A stretch of DNA of 64,000 nucleotides from assembly GCA_038227995.1 (NCBI GenBank), contig JBBRPP010000006.1:118564-182563 (forward strand), given 5' to 3'. Positions 47,744 to 56,031 of the stretch are shown here, piece by piece. The notes beneath the pieces are model-generated. The model was not told the DNA's origin. It was given only the letters and a program-made list of their open reading frames with translations, and did no database searches. The DNA comes from WLMZ01 sp038227995 (GTDB lineage Bacteria > Actinomycetota > Acidimicrobiia > Acidimicrobiales > Ilumatobacteraceae). The position numbers and the translations under genes were made by a program. How positions within the stretch are numbered: position 1 is the first letter of the stretch; each line of letters opens with the position of its first letter.

Positions 47744-48709
47744 TCAGAACGCTGCCTTGGCCTTGAGCGGCTCCCACCACGCGCGATTGTCGCGATACCA
47801 CTGCACCGTGGCGGCGAGTCCGTCGACCAGGTTGTGCTCGGTCTTCCACCCGAGCGCGGTCACCTTGTCGTGGGTGATCGAGTACCGACGGTCGTGGCCG
47901 AGGCGGTCTGCGACCGGCGTGATGAAGCTCTCGTCGCGTCCGGTGAGCTCGAGCATTCGATAGGTGAGGTCCTTGTTCGTGACCTCGTTGCCGGCACCGA
48001 TGTTGTAGATCTCGCCGACCGTGCCCTTGCGCAGGACGAGCTCTGCCGCAGTGTTGTGGTCGTGGACGTGGATCCAGTCGCGGATGTTGCCGCCGTCGCC
48101 GTACAGGGGCACGTTGAGGCCGTCGAGCAAGTTGGTCGTGAACAGCGGGATCAGCTTCTCGGGGAACTGGTACGGACCGAAGTTGTTGCTGCAGCGCGTC
48201 ACGAGCACCGGCAAGCCGTGCGTGGTGAAATAGCTCAAGGCGATCAGATCACTACCCGCCTTCGCCGCCGAGTACGGCGAGCGCGGGCCGAGTGCGTCGG
48301 TCTCGCTGAACGAGCCGTCTTCGATCGAGCCGTACACCTCGTCGGTGGAGATGTGCAGGAATCGTTCGACGCCGACCTGGCGGGCGACGTCGCACAGGAC
48401 GTTGGTGCCGAAGCAGTTGGTGCGCACGAACGAGTAGCCGTCCTTGATCGACCGATCGACATGGGTTTCGGCGGCGAAGTGCACGACGGCGTCGTGACCC
48501 TTCATCGCTTCCATCACATCGTCCTGATCGCAGATGTCGCCCTTGACGAAGCGGCAGCGACGATCGTCGATCAGGTCGCGGATGCTCTCGAGGTTGCCGG
48601 CGTAGGTCAGCGCGTCGTAGACCGTGACCGTGTCATCCGATGTGTCGAGGATGTGACGCACGTAGTTGCTGCCGATGAACCCTGCGGCACCCGTCACGAA
48701 CTGCTTCAC
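47744..48709 (-). CDS. rfbB: dTDP-glucose 4,6-dehydratase
   Basis: 321-residue SDR. TGAAGFIGSNYVR is the NAD loop, HISTDEVYGSIEDG carries the Thr/Asp/Glu dehydratase residues, and YSAAKAGSD the YxxxK. NNFGPYQFPEKLIPLF is diagnostic for RmlB. It makes dTDP-4-keto-6-deoxyglucose. Its start overlaps the stop of the epimerase gene as ATGA. Confidence 0.95.
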   Translation of the reverse strand: MKQFVTGAAGFIGSNYVRHILDTSDDTVTVYDALTYAGNLESIRDLIDDRRCRFVKGDICDQDDVMEAMKGHDAVVHFAAETHVDRSIKDGYSFVRTNCFGTNVLCDVARQVGVERFLHISTDEVYGSIEDGSFSETDALGPRSPYSAAKAGSDLIALSYFTTHGLPVLVTRCSNNFGPYQFPEKLIPLFTTNLLDGLNVPLYGDGGNIRDWIHVHDHNTAAELVLRKGTVGEIYNIGAGNEVTNKDLTYRMLELTGRDESFITPVADRLGHDRRYSITHDKVTALGWKTEHNLVDGLAATVQWYRDNRAWWEPLKAKAAF

Positions 48710-49257
48710 GTGCGCATCTTCCAGTACGGCTTGCGTCCGGCCGGGATGTCGGCGCGAAGCGGATTCGCTTCGTCGCGACCGGACAGGATCGGTGTCTCGA
48801 CGCCCCAGTCACCGGCGATCGCCGGGTCGTTCCACATCACGCCCAACTCGTCCTGCGGGTTGTAGTAGTTGTCGACGAGATAGGTGATCACCATGTCGGT
48901 GAGAGCGGCAAAGCCGTGGGCGACACCCGGTGGGATGAAGACACCCATGTGGTTGTCACCGCTGAGGTCGAGGCACAGGGTCTTGCCGTCGGTGGGCCCG
49001 CCCTCACGCAGATCGTGCAGCACGACGCGCGCCGTGCCGAACGGCACGTACCAGTAGTCGGCCTGATGGAGGTGGTAGTGCAACCCGACAACAGCGCCCT
49101 GCTGGCGATTGGCGCGGTTGCCCTGCAGCATCTCGCGGCCGTTGGGGAACCACTCGCGGCGATAGGTCTCGATGAAGAGCCCGCGCTGGTCGCCGTGGAT
49201 GCTGGGCTCCACGATGTACACGCCTGCGATCGTGTCGCTCTCGGTGACGTTCGGCAT
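48706..49257 (-). CDS. rfbC: RmlC-like dTDP-4-keto-6-deoxyhexose epimerase, variant active site
   Basis: 183-residue cupin of the RmlC family. Conserved parts are HGDQRGLFIETYR, the catalytic-type His60 in VVGLHYH, PPGVAHGFAAL, and the C-terminal YYNPQDELGVMWNDP. Two residues usually near the active site differ: the Arg of RGLH is Val, and the Lys of QxKLV/QAKYV is replaced within QADYWYV. It may still be the 3,5-epimerase for rhamnose or have a shifted product. Context (between rmlA and rmlB) supports a place in the dTDP-deoxysugar route. Confidence 0.85.
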   Translation of the reverse strand: MPNVTESDTIAGVYIVEPSIHGDQRGLFIETYRREWFPNGREMLQGNRANRQQGAVVGLHYHLHQADYWYVPFGTARVVLHDLREGGPTDGKTLCLDLSGDNHMGVFIPPGVAHGFAALTDMVITYLVDNYYNPQDELGVMWNDPAIAGDWGVETPILSGRDEANPLRADIPAGRKPYWKMRT

Positions 49258-49263
49258 CAGTTC

Positions 49264-50343
49264 CTACTCCACATCGATCTGGCAGTGGTCGCCGATCATC
49301 AAACGGGCGGCGCGCGGCCGCTTCTGGGTCCGCACCACCACGGCTTCCTTGCCGATCAAGCTGTCTTCGAGTCGCGGGATGTCGGTGATGGTGCTGCGGG
49401 CCATGATCACCGAGTGTTCGATCTCGCTGTTCGTCACTGCGCAGCCTTCGCCGATCGCGCTGAACGGACCGATGAAGCTGTCGACGATGCGGGCGTCGGC
49501 GCCGATGGCTACCGGGCCGCGAATCGTGGAGTTGACGACGACGGCGCCGGCTTCGACGATCACCCGGCCTTCGACGACCGACGCCTCGTCGACCGAGCCG
49601 CTGATGCGAGTCTCGATCTTCTCCAGCAGCAGGCGGTTGGCCTCGAGCAACGGCGTCAGCTTGCCGGTGTCGATCCACCACCCGGTGAGCAACTCGCATC
49701 GCACGGTGAAGCCGTTGTCGATCAGCCACTGGATCGCGTCGGTGATCTCCAACTCGCCACGCGGTGACGGTTCGATCGACGACACCGCCTTCAGAATCGT
49801 GTTGTCGAACAGGTACACGCCGACGAGCGCGAGGTCGCTTGGCGGATCGGCCGGCTTCTCGACGAGGTGGACGACGTTGCCATTCGCATCGAGCGAGGCG
49901 ATGCCGAAGCGATGCGGATCCGGCACCTTCTTGAGCAGGATCTGAGCAGTCGGTGGCTCGGCTCCGGTTCGAGCGGTCTCGAACGCGCGCACGAACGCGG
50001 CCAGGTCCTGTTCGAGCAGGTTGTCGCCGAGGTACATCACGAAGTCGTCATCACCGAGGAAGTCGGCCGCGATCAGCACACAGTGGGCAAGGCCGAGCGG
50101 CGCATCCTGCGGGATGTACGTGACGTGAACACCGAACTGCGAGCCGTCGCCAACCGTGGACATGACCTCGGCCCGGGTGTCGCCGACGATGATGCCGATG
50201 TCGACGATGCCCGCGGCTGCCATCGCTTCGATGCCGTAGAACAGGATCGGCTTGTTCGCAACCGGCACGAGTTGCTTGGCACTCGTGTGGGTGATCGGCC
50301 GTAAGCGGGTTCCGGCACCGCCGGCGAGGATGAGGGCTTTCAT
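49264..50343 (-). CDS. rfbA: glucose-1-phosphate thymidylyltransferase, long (StrD-like) form
   Basis: 359 residues. LAGGAGTRLRPITHTSAKQLVPV is the nucleotide loop, MYLGDNLL the metal Asp, and GWWIDTGK the sugar site. After ~240 residues a beta-helix tail (VEAGAVVVNSTIRGPVAIGADA) follows, the long-form G1P thymidylyltransferase plan. It forms dTDP-glucose. ATG 50343 is used; the longer frame upstream overlaps the LCP gene. rfbC follows after 6 bases. Confidence 0.92.
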   Translation of the reverse strand: MKALILAGGAGTRLRPITHTSAKQLVPVANKPILFYGIEAMAAAGIVDIGIIVGDTRAEVMSTVGDGSQFGVHVTYIPQDAPLGLAHCVLIAADFLGDDDFVMYLGDNLLEQDLAAFVRAFETARTGAEPPTAQILLKKVPDPHRFGIASLDANGNVVHLVEKPADPPSDLALVGVYLFDNTILKAVSSIEPSPRGELEITDAIQWLIDNGFTVRCELLTGWWIDTGKLTPLLEANRLLLEKIETRISGSVDEASVVEGRVIVEAGAVVVNSTIRGPVAIGADARIVDSFIGPFSAIGEGCAVTNSEIEHSVIMARSTITDIPRLEDSLIGKEAVVVRTQKRPRAARLMIGDHCQIDVE

Positions 50344-50383
50344 GGGATGGTCACAGTCTGGAGCACGTCGGCGAACGGGCCAC

Positions 50384-50389
50384 AGACTA
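50384..50389 (-). promoter_or_regulatory. possible -10 element (TAGTCT) for the rml operon
   Basis: TAGTCT is 40 bases before the rfbA ATG, at the very end of the LCP gene. It would give the rml genes their own leadered transcript; the -35 is unclear. Confidence 0.3.
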
Positions 50390-51511
50390 GGCCGAAACCG
50401 GCGGTGTGCTGCTGACGCCGCCGAAGTAGTCGAGGTAGGCCTGGGCCCCGTCGCCGAACAGCAGCACGGCGTTCCCGTTGATGGTCTTGCCGACGACCGG
50501 CGGAGAAAACGTCTGCAGCCCGTTTCCGACGGCGTCGCGAAGGGCGCCCGCGGCACCGAGGACATCGAGTCCCGAATCGATCCGCAAGGCCCCGGTGCTC
50601 GAGACGAGGACATCGCCGGCCTTCAGCGGGTTGCCCTTGACCTTGGCCAGCGCCGTGTGCAATGCGGTGTTGATGAACTCCTGCTGGCGTTTGATCCGGC
50701 CGAGGTCTGACGTCGGGTCCTCCGTCCACACGCCGTTGACGTACGTCTCGAAGTGGCGGCTGCGCGCATACGCCAGGCCCTGCACGCCGCCGAGCACGAA
50801 GCAGCCCGGCTCGGGGATGTTCAAACCGGTGTGAGTGTCGCGGACCGGCGTCAGTACGCAGACCTGGACCCCGCCGACGGCGTCGACCAGCTTCTTGAAA
50901 CCCTGGAAGTCGACCTCGACGTAGTGCTGGATCGGGATGCCGAGCGTCTGTTGCACCGTCTGGATCAACACCGCTGGCCCGTCCTGATAGGCGGCATTGA
51001 TGCGGCTCTTCTTCGAACGCCCGGGGATCGTCACCCACAGGTCGCGGGGCAACGAGAGCAACGACACACCACCCGTGTGTCGATCGCGACGCAACACCAT
51101 GATCGTGTCGCTGCGGTTGCCGGTCACAGCACCTGCGCTGCCGATGCCGGCGTAATCGGGATCCGTCGGATCTTCGCCCACCCGGCTGTCCGATCCGACG
51201 AGCAGGAAGTTCTCGACGTTCGCATTCGGCGGGCTGAGCACTGACGTCAGCCCGGGGACTCGAGCGATCTTGGCGACCTGACGATGAGCCGTCGCGATCA
51301 CGCCTGCGGCACTCGCGACCGCCACGATCGCGGCGATGAACACGAGCGTGAGGACTCGTGCCGGACGGCGGCGGCGACTGGCACTGCCGGTGGGGCCAGG
51401 CGCCACCGACGGGATCGGTGGGGGTGCGTTGCGATCGCCGAAGCCCTCGGTGCTCAGCGCCGCCGACTGCCGGCGCGGGGCCGGTTCGAGAGCGGACGGG
51501 TCGATCTGCAC
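50387..51511 (-). CDS. LytR-CpsA-Psr (LCP) family glycopolymer transferase
   Basis: 374 residues. A basic cytoplasmic start and one membrane segment (VLTLVFIAAIVAVASAAGVI, ~49-68) precede the LCP domain. It shows FLLVGSDSR, RSDTIMVLRRD, LSLPRDLWVTIPG and KSRINAAYQDGP. Those Arg/Asp residues bind lipid pyrophosphate and Mg in the family. LCP enzymes attach lipid-linked glycans to peptidoglycan, the expected last step for the polymer made by this locus. Start is GTG 51511 with TACCGT 7 bases upstream. Confidence 0.93.
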   Translation of the reverse strand: MQIDPSALEPAPRRQSAALSTEGFGDRNAPPPIPSVAPGPTGSASRRRRPARVLTLVFIAAIVAVASAAGVIATAHRQVAKIARVPGLTSVLSPPNANVENFLLVGSDSRVGEDPTDPDYAGIGSAGAVTGNRSDTIMVLRRDRHTGGVSLLSLPRDLWVTIPGRSKKSRINAAYQDGPAVLIQTVQQTLGIPIQHYVEVDFQGFKKLVDAVGGVQVCVLTPVRDTHTGLNIPEPGCFVLGGVQGLAYARSRHFETYVNGVWTEDPTSDLGRIKRQQEFINTALHTALAKVKGNPLKAGDVLVSSTGALRIDSGLDVLGAAGALRDAVGNGLQTFSPPVVGKTINGNAVLLFGDGAQAYLDYFGGVSSTPPVSA

Positions 51512-51518
51512 CCACTCG

Positions 51519-51524
51519 ACGGTA
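51519..51524 (-). promoter_or_regulatory. -10 element (TACCGT) for the LCP gene
   Basis: TACCGT ends 7 bases before GTG 51511, and no Shine-Dalgarno is present. Confidence 0.4.
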
Positions 51525-51565
51525 CTCGGGCAGCACTTGCCTCCCGGGTCACCCCATCGAAGCGG

Positions 51566-52294
51566 TCAATCGACGGAACGGAGGTGCACGACGTCGCCTG
51601 TGTCGATGCGGTGCGAGATCGCACAGTCGTCGAGCACGACGAGGCGGCCGTCGGGCTCGACGTCGATCGCTGTCCCGACGATTTCAGCGGCGCCCGGCAG
51701 CTCGACCCTGACGCGTTGCCCGATGGTGGCGAGATGAGATCGATACAGCGCCGCGATGTCTGTCGGTAGCTCGTCGAACGCGCGGAGCATTGCTGCCAAA
51801 ACGGCCTGCGGGGTGGTCGTCTCACCGAGTCGCGCTGCGTCGGGTGGGGCCCAGCCGATGTTGAGCCCGATGCCGACCACGACGAACGATCCAGCGAGCG
51901 ATGTTCCGAACTGCGCCAGCACGCCGGCCAACTTGCGCCCATCCAGGAGGAGGTCGTTCGGCCACTTCAGCACCGCCTCGGCCCCGCTGGTCACACGAGC
52001 CGCCTCGATCGCCGCCAACGCGACCCGTTGCGTCACCTCGTGCGGATGGGCAGGCACGTCGCGCAAAAGGATGCTCACCAGCAGGTTCACCCCCGGCGGC
52101 GTCTCCCACGTTCGATCGAGCCGGCCGCGACCCGCGGTCTGGTGATCGGCCGCTCGAACCGTTCGATGCGGTGCCCCGTCGGTTCCGGCCGAGAGGAGGT
52201 CGGCATTGGTCGACCCGGTCTCTCCGACCCACTCGACGTGCCAGCCATCAGGCCAGACATTGGACCCCCGCGGTGCAGATTCGTGCTCGGTCAC
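51566..52294 (-). CDS. birA: biotin-[acetyl-CoA-carboxylase] ligase BirA
   Basis: 242 residues, class I (no DNA-binding domain). GETGSTNADLL, QTAGRGRLDRTWETPPG (biotinyl-AMP loop) and VLKWPNDLLLDGRKLAGVL are diagnostic. It biotinylates carboxyl-carrier domains. A natural target is the K556 of the carboxylase chain encoded divergently 69 bases away. GTG 52294 is chosen because TATCCT lies 7 bases upstream; ATG 52312 is the alternative. Confidence 0.93.
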   Translation of the reverse strand: MTEHESAPRGSNVWPDGWHVEWVGETGSTNADLLSAGTDGAPHRTVRAADHQTAGRGRLDRTWETPPGVNLLVSILLRDVPAHPHEVTQRVALAAIEAARVTSGAEAVLKWPNDLLLDGRKLAGVLAQFGTSLAGSFVVVGIGLNIGWAPPDAARLGETTTPQAVLAAMLRAFDELPTDIAALYRSHLATIGQRVRVELPGAAEIVGTAIDVEPDGRLVVLDDCAISHRIDTGDVVHLRSVD

Positions 52295-52301
52295 GCGGCT
52301 C

Positions 52302-52307
52302 AGGATA
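52302..52307 (-). promoter_or_regulatory. -10 element (TATCCT) for birA
   Basis: TATCCT ends 7 bases before GTG 52294, which makes this GTG a better start than ATG 52312. Confidence 0.4.
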
Positions 52308-52363
52308 CGCATCGCACGAAGACGGGTTCGCAATGTGCACCGGCCACCGGCCATCATGGGCGA

Positions 52364-54136
52364 GTGCTGAAGAAGATCCTGATCGCCAACCGCGGAGAGA
52401 TCGCCGTCCGAGTCATCCGGGCTGCGCGAGAACTGGGCATCGCCACTGTCGCGGTGTACTCCGAACTCGACCGCAACGCGCTCCATGTGCGCCTCGCCGA
52501 CGAAGCGTTCGCGCTCGGCGGCCAGACCGCGGCAGAGAGCTATCTCAACACTCAGGCGATCCTCGACGCGATCAAGCAGAGCGGCGCAGACGGCGTCCAC
52601 CCCGGCTACGGGTTCTTCAGCGAGAACCCCGATTTCATCCGGGCGATCACCGAGATCGGTGTGGCGTTCATCGGCCCGCCGGCCAGTGCCGTCGACGTCA
52701 TGGGCGACAAGGTCAGCAGTCGCAAGGCCGCGCTCGAAGGTGGCGCTCCGATCGTGCCCGGAACCACCGAGTTCGCGCAAAGCTCGGCTGACATCATGGA
52801 CTTCGGCAACAGCAACGGCTGGCCGGTTGCGATCAAGGCCGCGTTCGGCGGCGGCGGCCGCGGCATGAAGGTCGTCCAGAGCGCAGCCGAGGTGCAGGAC
52901 GCGATGGACAGCGCGCAGCGCGAAGCGAAGGCCTACTTCGGCCGCGACGAGGTCTACGTCGAGCGCTACCTCACGTGGCCGCGCCACATCGAAGTCCAGT
53001 TGGTCGGCGATCAGCAGGGCAACGTCGTGTGGATCAGCACGCGTGACTGCTCGGCCCAGCGCCGCCACCAGAAGCTGGTCGAGGAAGCGCCCGCAACAGC
53101 GCTGCCCGACGGCGTCGAGGAAGCCATGGGCCAAGCAGCGATCAAGGTCGCCAAGGCCGTCGGTTACTACAACGCCGGCACGGTCGAGTTCATCTACCAA
53201 GACGGTGAGTTCTTCTTCCTCGAGATGAACACGCGCCTCCAGGTCGAACATCCCGTCAGCGAGGAGATCACCCGCATCGATCTCGTCGAGTGGCAGATCC
53301 GCGTCGCCAGTGGCGAGCCGCTGCCGATGACGCAGGACGAAGTCGCGGCGCGACGCAACGGTCACAGCATCGAGATCCGCATCAATGCCGAGAACCCGGC
53401 CGGCGGCAAGTTCCTGCCGAGCCCCGGCAAGATCACTCAACTCACGACACCCGATGGTTTCGGCGTCCGCTTCGACGGCGGCTACGAATCGGGCGACGAA
53501 ATCAGCCAGTACTACGACAACCTCGTGGGCAAGTTGATCGTGTGGGGCAAGGATCGCGAGACCGCGATCGCACGCGCCGTCAGGGCCCTGAACGAGATGG
53601 TCGTCGAAGGTGTCGCAACAACGATTCCTGCCGACCTCGCGATCCTCAACCATCCCGACTTCCACGCGATGAAGCACAGCACCAAGTGGGTCGAGGAAGT
53701 GCTCGACCTCAGCGGCATCGAGGCGCCGAAGCCGCCGGTCGCCGCAGAGGACGACCCCGCCGGACCGCTCGTGCAACGCAACACCACGGTCGAGGTCAAC
53801 GGCAAGCGCTTCGACGTCAAGATGTGGGTTCCGGAAGGCCAGGCCATCGTGGCCGGTGCCGGCAAGCCCGCGGCCAAGAAGCCGGCTCGCGCCGCCTCCG
53901 CTGCGGGGGCAGCGGGAGGCGGCAGCGGCGATGTCACGGCGCCGATGCAAGGCACCATCGTCAAGATCCTGGTCGAGGTCGGCCAAGCCGTCGAGGCCGG
54001 TCAGGCAGTGGTGGTGCTCGAGGCGATGAAGATGGAGAACCAGATCGCAGCCGAGAAGAGCGGCACGGTCAAGGAGATCAAGGTCACCACCGGGGCCACC
54101 GTCGGCGCCGGCGACGTCGTCGTCGTCATCGCCTGA
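52364..54136 (+). CDS. acetyl-/propionyl-CoA carboxylase alpha chain (biotin carboxylase + BCCP)
   Basis: 590 residues. The biotin carboxylase domain runs ~1-450: KKILIANRGEIAVRVIRAAR, HPGYGFFSEN, the ATP-grasp loop KAAFGGGGRGMKVV, and EMNTRLQVEHPV. A Lys/Ala-rich linker (~495-520) leads to the biotinyl domain with EAMKMEN and biotin on K556. This is the AccA3 type that serves acetyl-, propionyl- and long-chain acyl-CoA carboxylases with separate beta chains (none in the window). GTG 52364 gives the family start. It is divergent from birA and converges on the RDD gene. Confidence 0.95.
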   Translation: MLKKILIANRGEIAVRVIRAARELGIATVAVYSELDRNALHVRLADEAFALGGQTAAESYLNTQAILDAIKQSGADGVHPGYGFFSENPDFIRAITEIGVAFIGPPASAVDVMGDKVSSRKAALEGGAPIVPGTTEFAQSSADIMDFGNSNGWPVAIKAAFGGGGRGMKVVQSAAEVQDAMDSAQREAKAYFGRDEVYVERYLTWPRHIEVQLVGDQQGNVVWISTRDCSAQRRHQKLVEEAPATALPDGVEEAMGQAAIKVAKAVGYYNAGTVEFIYQDGEFFFLEMNTRLQVEHPVSEEITRIDLVEWQIRVASGEPLPMTQDEVAARRNGHSIEIRINAENPAGGKFLPSPGKITQLTTPDGFGVRFDGGYESGDEISQYYDNLVGKLIVWGKDRETAIARAVRALNEMVVEGVATTIPADLAILNHPDFHAMKHSTKWVEEVLDLSGIEAPKPPVAAEDDPAGPLVQRNTTVEVNGKRFDVKMWVPEGQAIVAGAGKPAAKKPARAASAAGAAGGGSGDVTAPMQGTIVKILVEVGQAVEAGQAVVVLEAMKMENQIAAEKSGTVKEIKVTTGATVGAGDVVVVIA

Positions 54137-54140
54137 CCGC

Positions 54141-54650
54141 TCAGGTCGGATCCTTCGGGATTCGCTTCATCACGACGATGGTCCCTGCGGCCTTGTCGTG
54201 CCAACCCTGGCGCCGGCGATCGAAGAAGGCCGTCGCGTAGATCACAAGGCTCAGGAACTGGCCGACACCCGGCAGGACACCGGCGGCGAGCGGCACCAGT
54301 GAACGAATCGCGGCCGATGACGGCAGCACCGCACCAGCCGTGTCGACGCGGACGACCTTGGTCCCGAGAACCCACTTCCCGATCGTCCGGCCCCACATCG
54401 AGATCGATCCGAATCCGTACACGAACGCGACGCTGACAACCGCGACGTTGATGCCGAACGTGTGGTCGCTCAGATCTCCCGTGTTGCGCACACCCATCAG
54501 CACCGCGATCAACAGCACCGGGATGACGACGACGGCCTGATCGATCACCTGCGCCAGTACTCGTCGCCAGAGTGGGGCGAGCAGCACGAACGGCGGGACC
54601 CCGAGCGCGTCGTTGAGGCGAGCCTGATCCGACGACGGATCGAGGCTCAC
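54141..54650 (-). CDS. RDD-family membrane protein
   Basis: 169 residues with about three membrane segments. APLWRRVLAQVIDQAVVVIPV carries the RDD-type Arg/Asp positions, and MWGRTIGKWVLGTKVVRVD is the family's second hallmark. RDD proteins have been linked to ion exchange, but most are uncharacterised. Its start overlaps the LpdA stop as ATGA, so the two form an operon. Confidence 0.85.
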   Translation of the reverse strand: MSLDPSSDQARLNDALGVPPFVLLAPLWRRVLAQVIDQAVVVIPVLLIAVLMGVRNTGDLSDHTFGINVAVVSVAFVYGFGSISMWGRTIGKWVLGTKVVRVDTAGAVLPSSAAIRSLVPLAAGVLPGVGQFLSLVIYATAFFDRRRQGWHDKAAGTIVVMKRIPKDPT

Positions 54651-56005
54651 TCAGCGGCCTCGGCCAATGCCTCCGACAGCGCAGGGTGGACGAGCAGGCT
54701 CTCGACGATGTCGCTGACCTTGAGGTGAGCGGTGACCGCGAGGGCGATGACGCTGATCAACTCGGCCGCGTGACGACCGACGATCGACCCACCGAGCACG
54801 ACGCCGGTGGCGGGGTCGGAGACGATCTTGACGAAGCCGCGTGAGTCGTTGTTGATCAGCGCCTTCGGCGTCGCGCTGAACGGCACCTTCGTGACGCGGA
54901 TCTTGCGCCCCTCGGCGAAGGCTTCCGTCTCGGCAAGCCCGACGTCGGCGATCTCGGGTTCGGTGAAGATCGCCGACGCCGCCTTGTCGTAATCGAGATG
55001 TCGATGCGCCACCTTCTGCAGACCCATGACATGCTCGGCCACCTTGCGCCCCTGCATGCTGGCGACCGATGACAGCGGCAGCTTGCCGCTCACGTCACCC
55101 GCGGCGTAGATGTGGCTGATGTTGCTCTGGCAGTGACGGTTGATGGTCACGTACCCGCCTTCGGACAGCACTCCCGCGGCATCGAGTCCGAGGCCGTCGG
55201 TGTTCGGCACGGAGCCGATCGCGAGGACAGCGTGGCTGCTGCGAACCACCCGACCGTCGTCGCAGCTGACGACGACCTGATCGTCGACGCGCTCGATCGA
55301 GGTCGCGCGTGCACCTTTCAGCAGACGGACGCCGCGGCGCAGGAAGTCGTCTTCGAGCACGGCGGCGACTTCAGGGTCCTTGCTCGGCAGCACCTGTTGG
55401 CGGCTGACGACGAGCGTCACGTCGGCGCCGAACGACGAGAACATGTGGACGAACTCCACGCCCGTGACGCCGGAACCGACCACCGTCATGCTCGTCGGGA
55501 ACTCCGGCGGCGGGTAGCAATCACGCGTCGTGAGGATGCGCTGCCCGTCGGGGTGACACCAATCAGGGATCCGTGGCCGCGATCCGGTCGAGATGAGGAT
55601 CGCGTCGGCTTCGATCACCTCGACCTTCGACGCCGTGACGACCTCGATCTGGTTCGGGCCGAGCAGCCGCGCCGACCCGGCGATCATCCGGACATCCTGG
55701 CTCTCGAGCAGACGAGTCGTGTTTCGCTGGAGGCGAGTCTGGATGTCGTGGATGCGACCCTTGAGTGCTGCGATGTCGACCTCGGCATCCTGCTGTTCGA
55801 GGCCCATCCCCCCGATGCGGCGGGTGAAGCTCATCGCGCCGCCGGTCGCGATCATCGTCTTCGACGGAATGCAATCCCACAGATGTGCTGCACCACCGAT
55901 GATGTCGCGTTCGATCAGCGTGACCTCCGCGCCCAGCCGCGCTGCGTACGTGGCCGCTGAGTTGCCTGCAGGACCTCCACCGATGATCACGAATCGAGTT
56001 GCCAC
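54647..56005 (-). CDS. lpdA: LpdA-type flavoprotein disulfide reductase lacking one redox Cys
   Basis: 452 residues with the two-dinucleotide-fold plan. FAD loop FVIIGGGPAGNSAA (~5-18), NAD(P)H loop VVGSGVTGVEFVHMF, YAAGDVSG, and the C-terminal dimer domain with HPALSE. The redox motif GGTCLNVGC of dihydrolipoamide dehydrogenases is here GGAAHLWDC: Cys40 is Ala and only C45 remains. M. tuberculosis LpdA (Rv3303c), a quinone reductase, shows the same loss. NAD(P)H:quinone reductase or transhydrogenase-like activity is more likely than lipoamide turnover. Start is GTG 56005. Confidence 0.88.
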   Translation of the reverse strand: MATRFVIIGGGPAGNSAATYAARLGAEVTLIERDIIGGAAHLWDCIPSKTMIATGGAMSFTRRIGGMGLEQQDAEVDIAALKGRIHDIQTRLQRNTTRLLESQDVRMIAGSARLLGPNQIEVVTASKVEVIEADAILISTGSRPRIPDWCHPDGQRILTTRDCYPPPEFPTSMTVVGSGVTGVEFVHMFSSFGADVTLVVSRQQVLPSKDPEVAAVLEDDFLRRGVRLLKGARATSIERVDDQVVVSCDDGRVVRSSHAVLAIGSVPNTDGLGLDAAGVLSEGGYVTINRHCQSNISHIYAAGDVSGKLPLSSVASMQGRKVAEHVMGLQKVAHRHLDYDKAASAIFTEPEIADVGLAETEAFAEGRKIRVTKVPFSATPKALINNDSRGFVKIVSDPATGVVLGGSIVGRHAAELISVIALAVTAHLKVSDIVESLLVHPALSEALAEAAE

Positions 56006-56013
56006 AGTCGCTG

Positions 56014-56019
56014 AGGCTA
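56014..56019 (-). promoter_or_regulatory. -10 element (TAGCCT) for lpdA-RDD
   Basis: TAGCCT ends 8 bases before GTG 56005, and no Shine-Dalgarno is present. Confidence 0.4.
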
Positions 56020-56031
56020 CCTGGCACGGTT

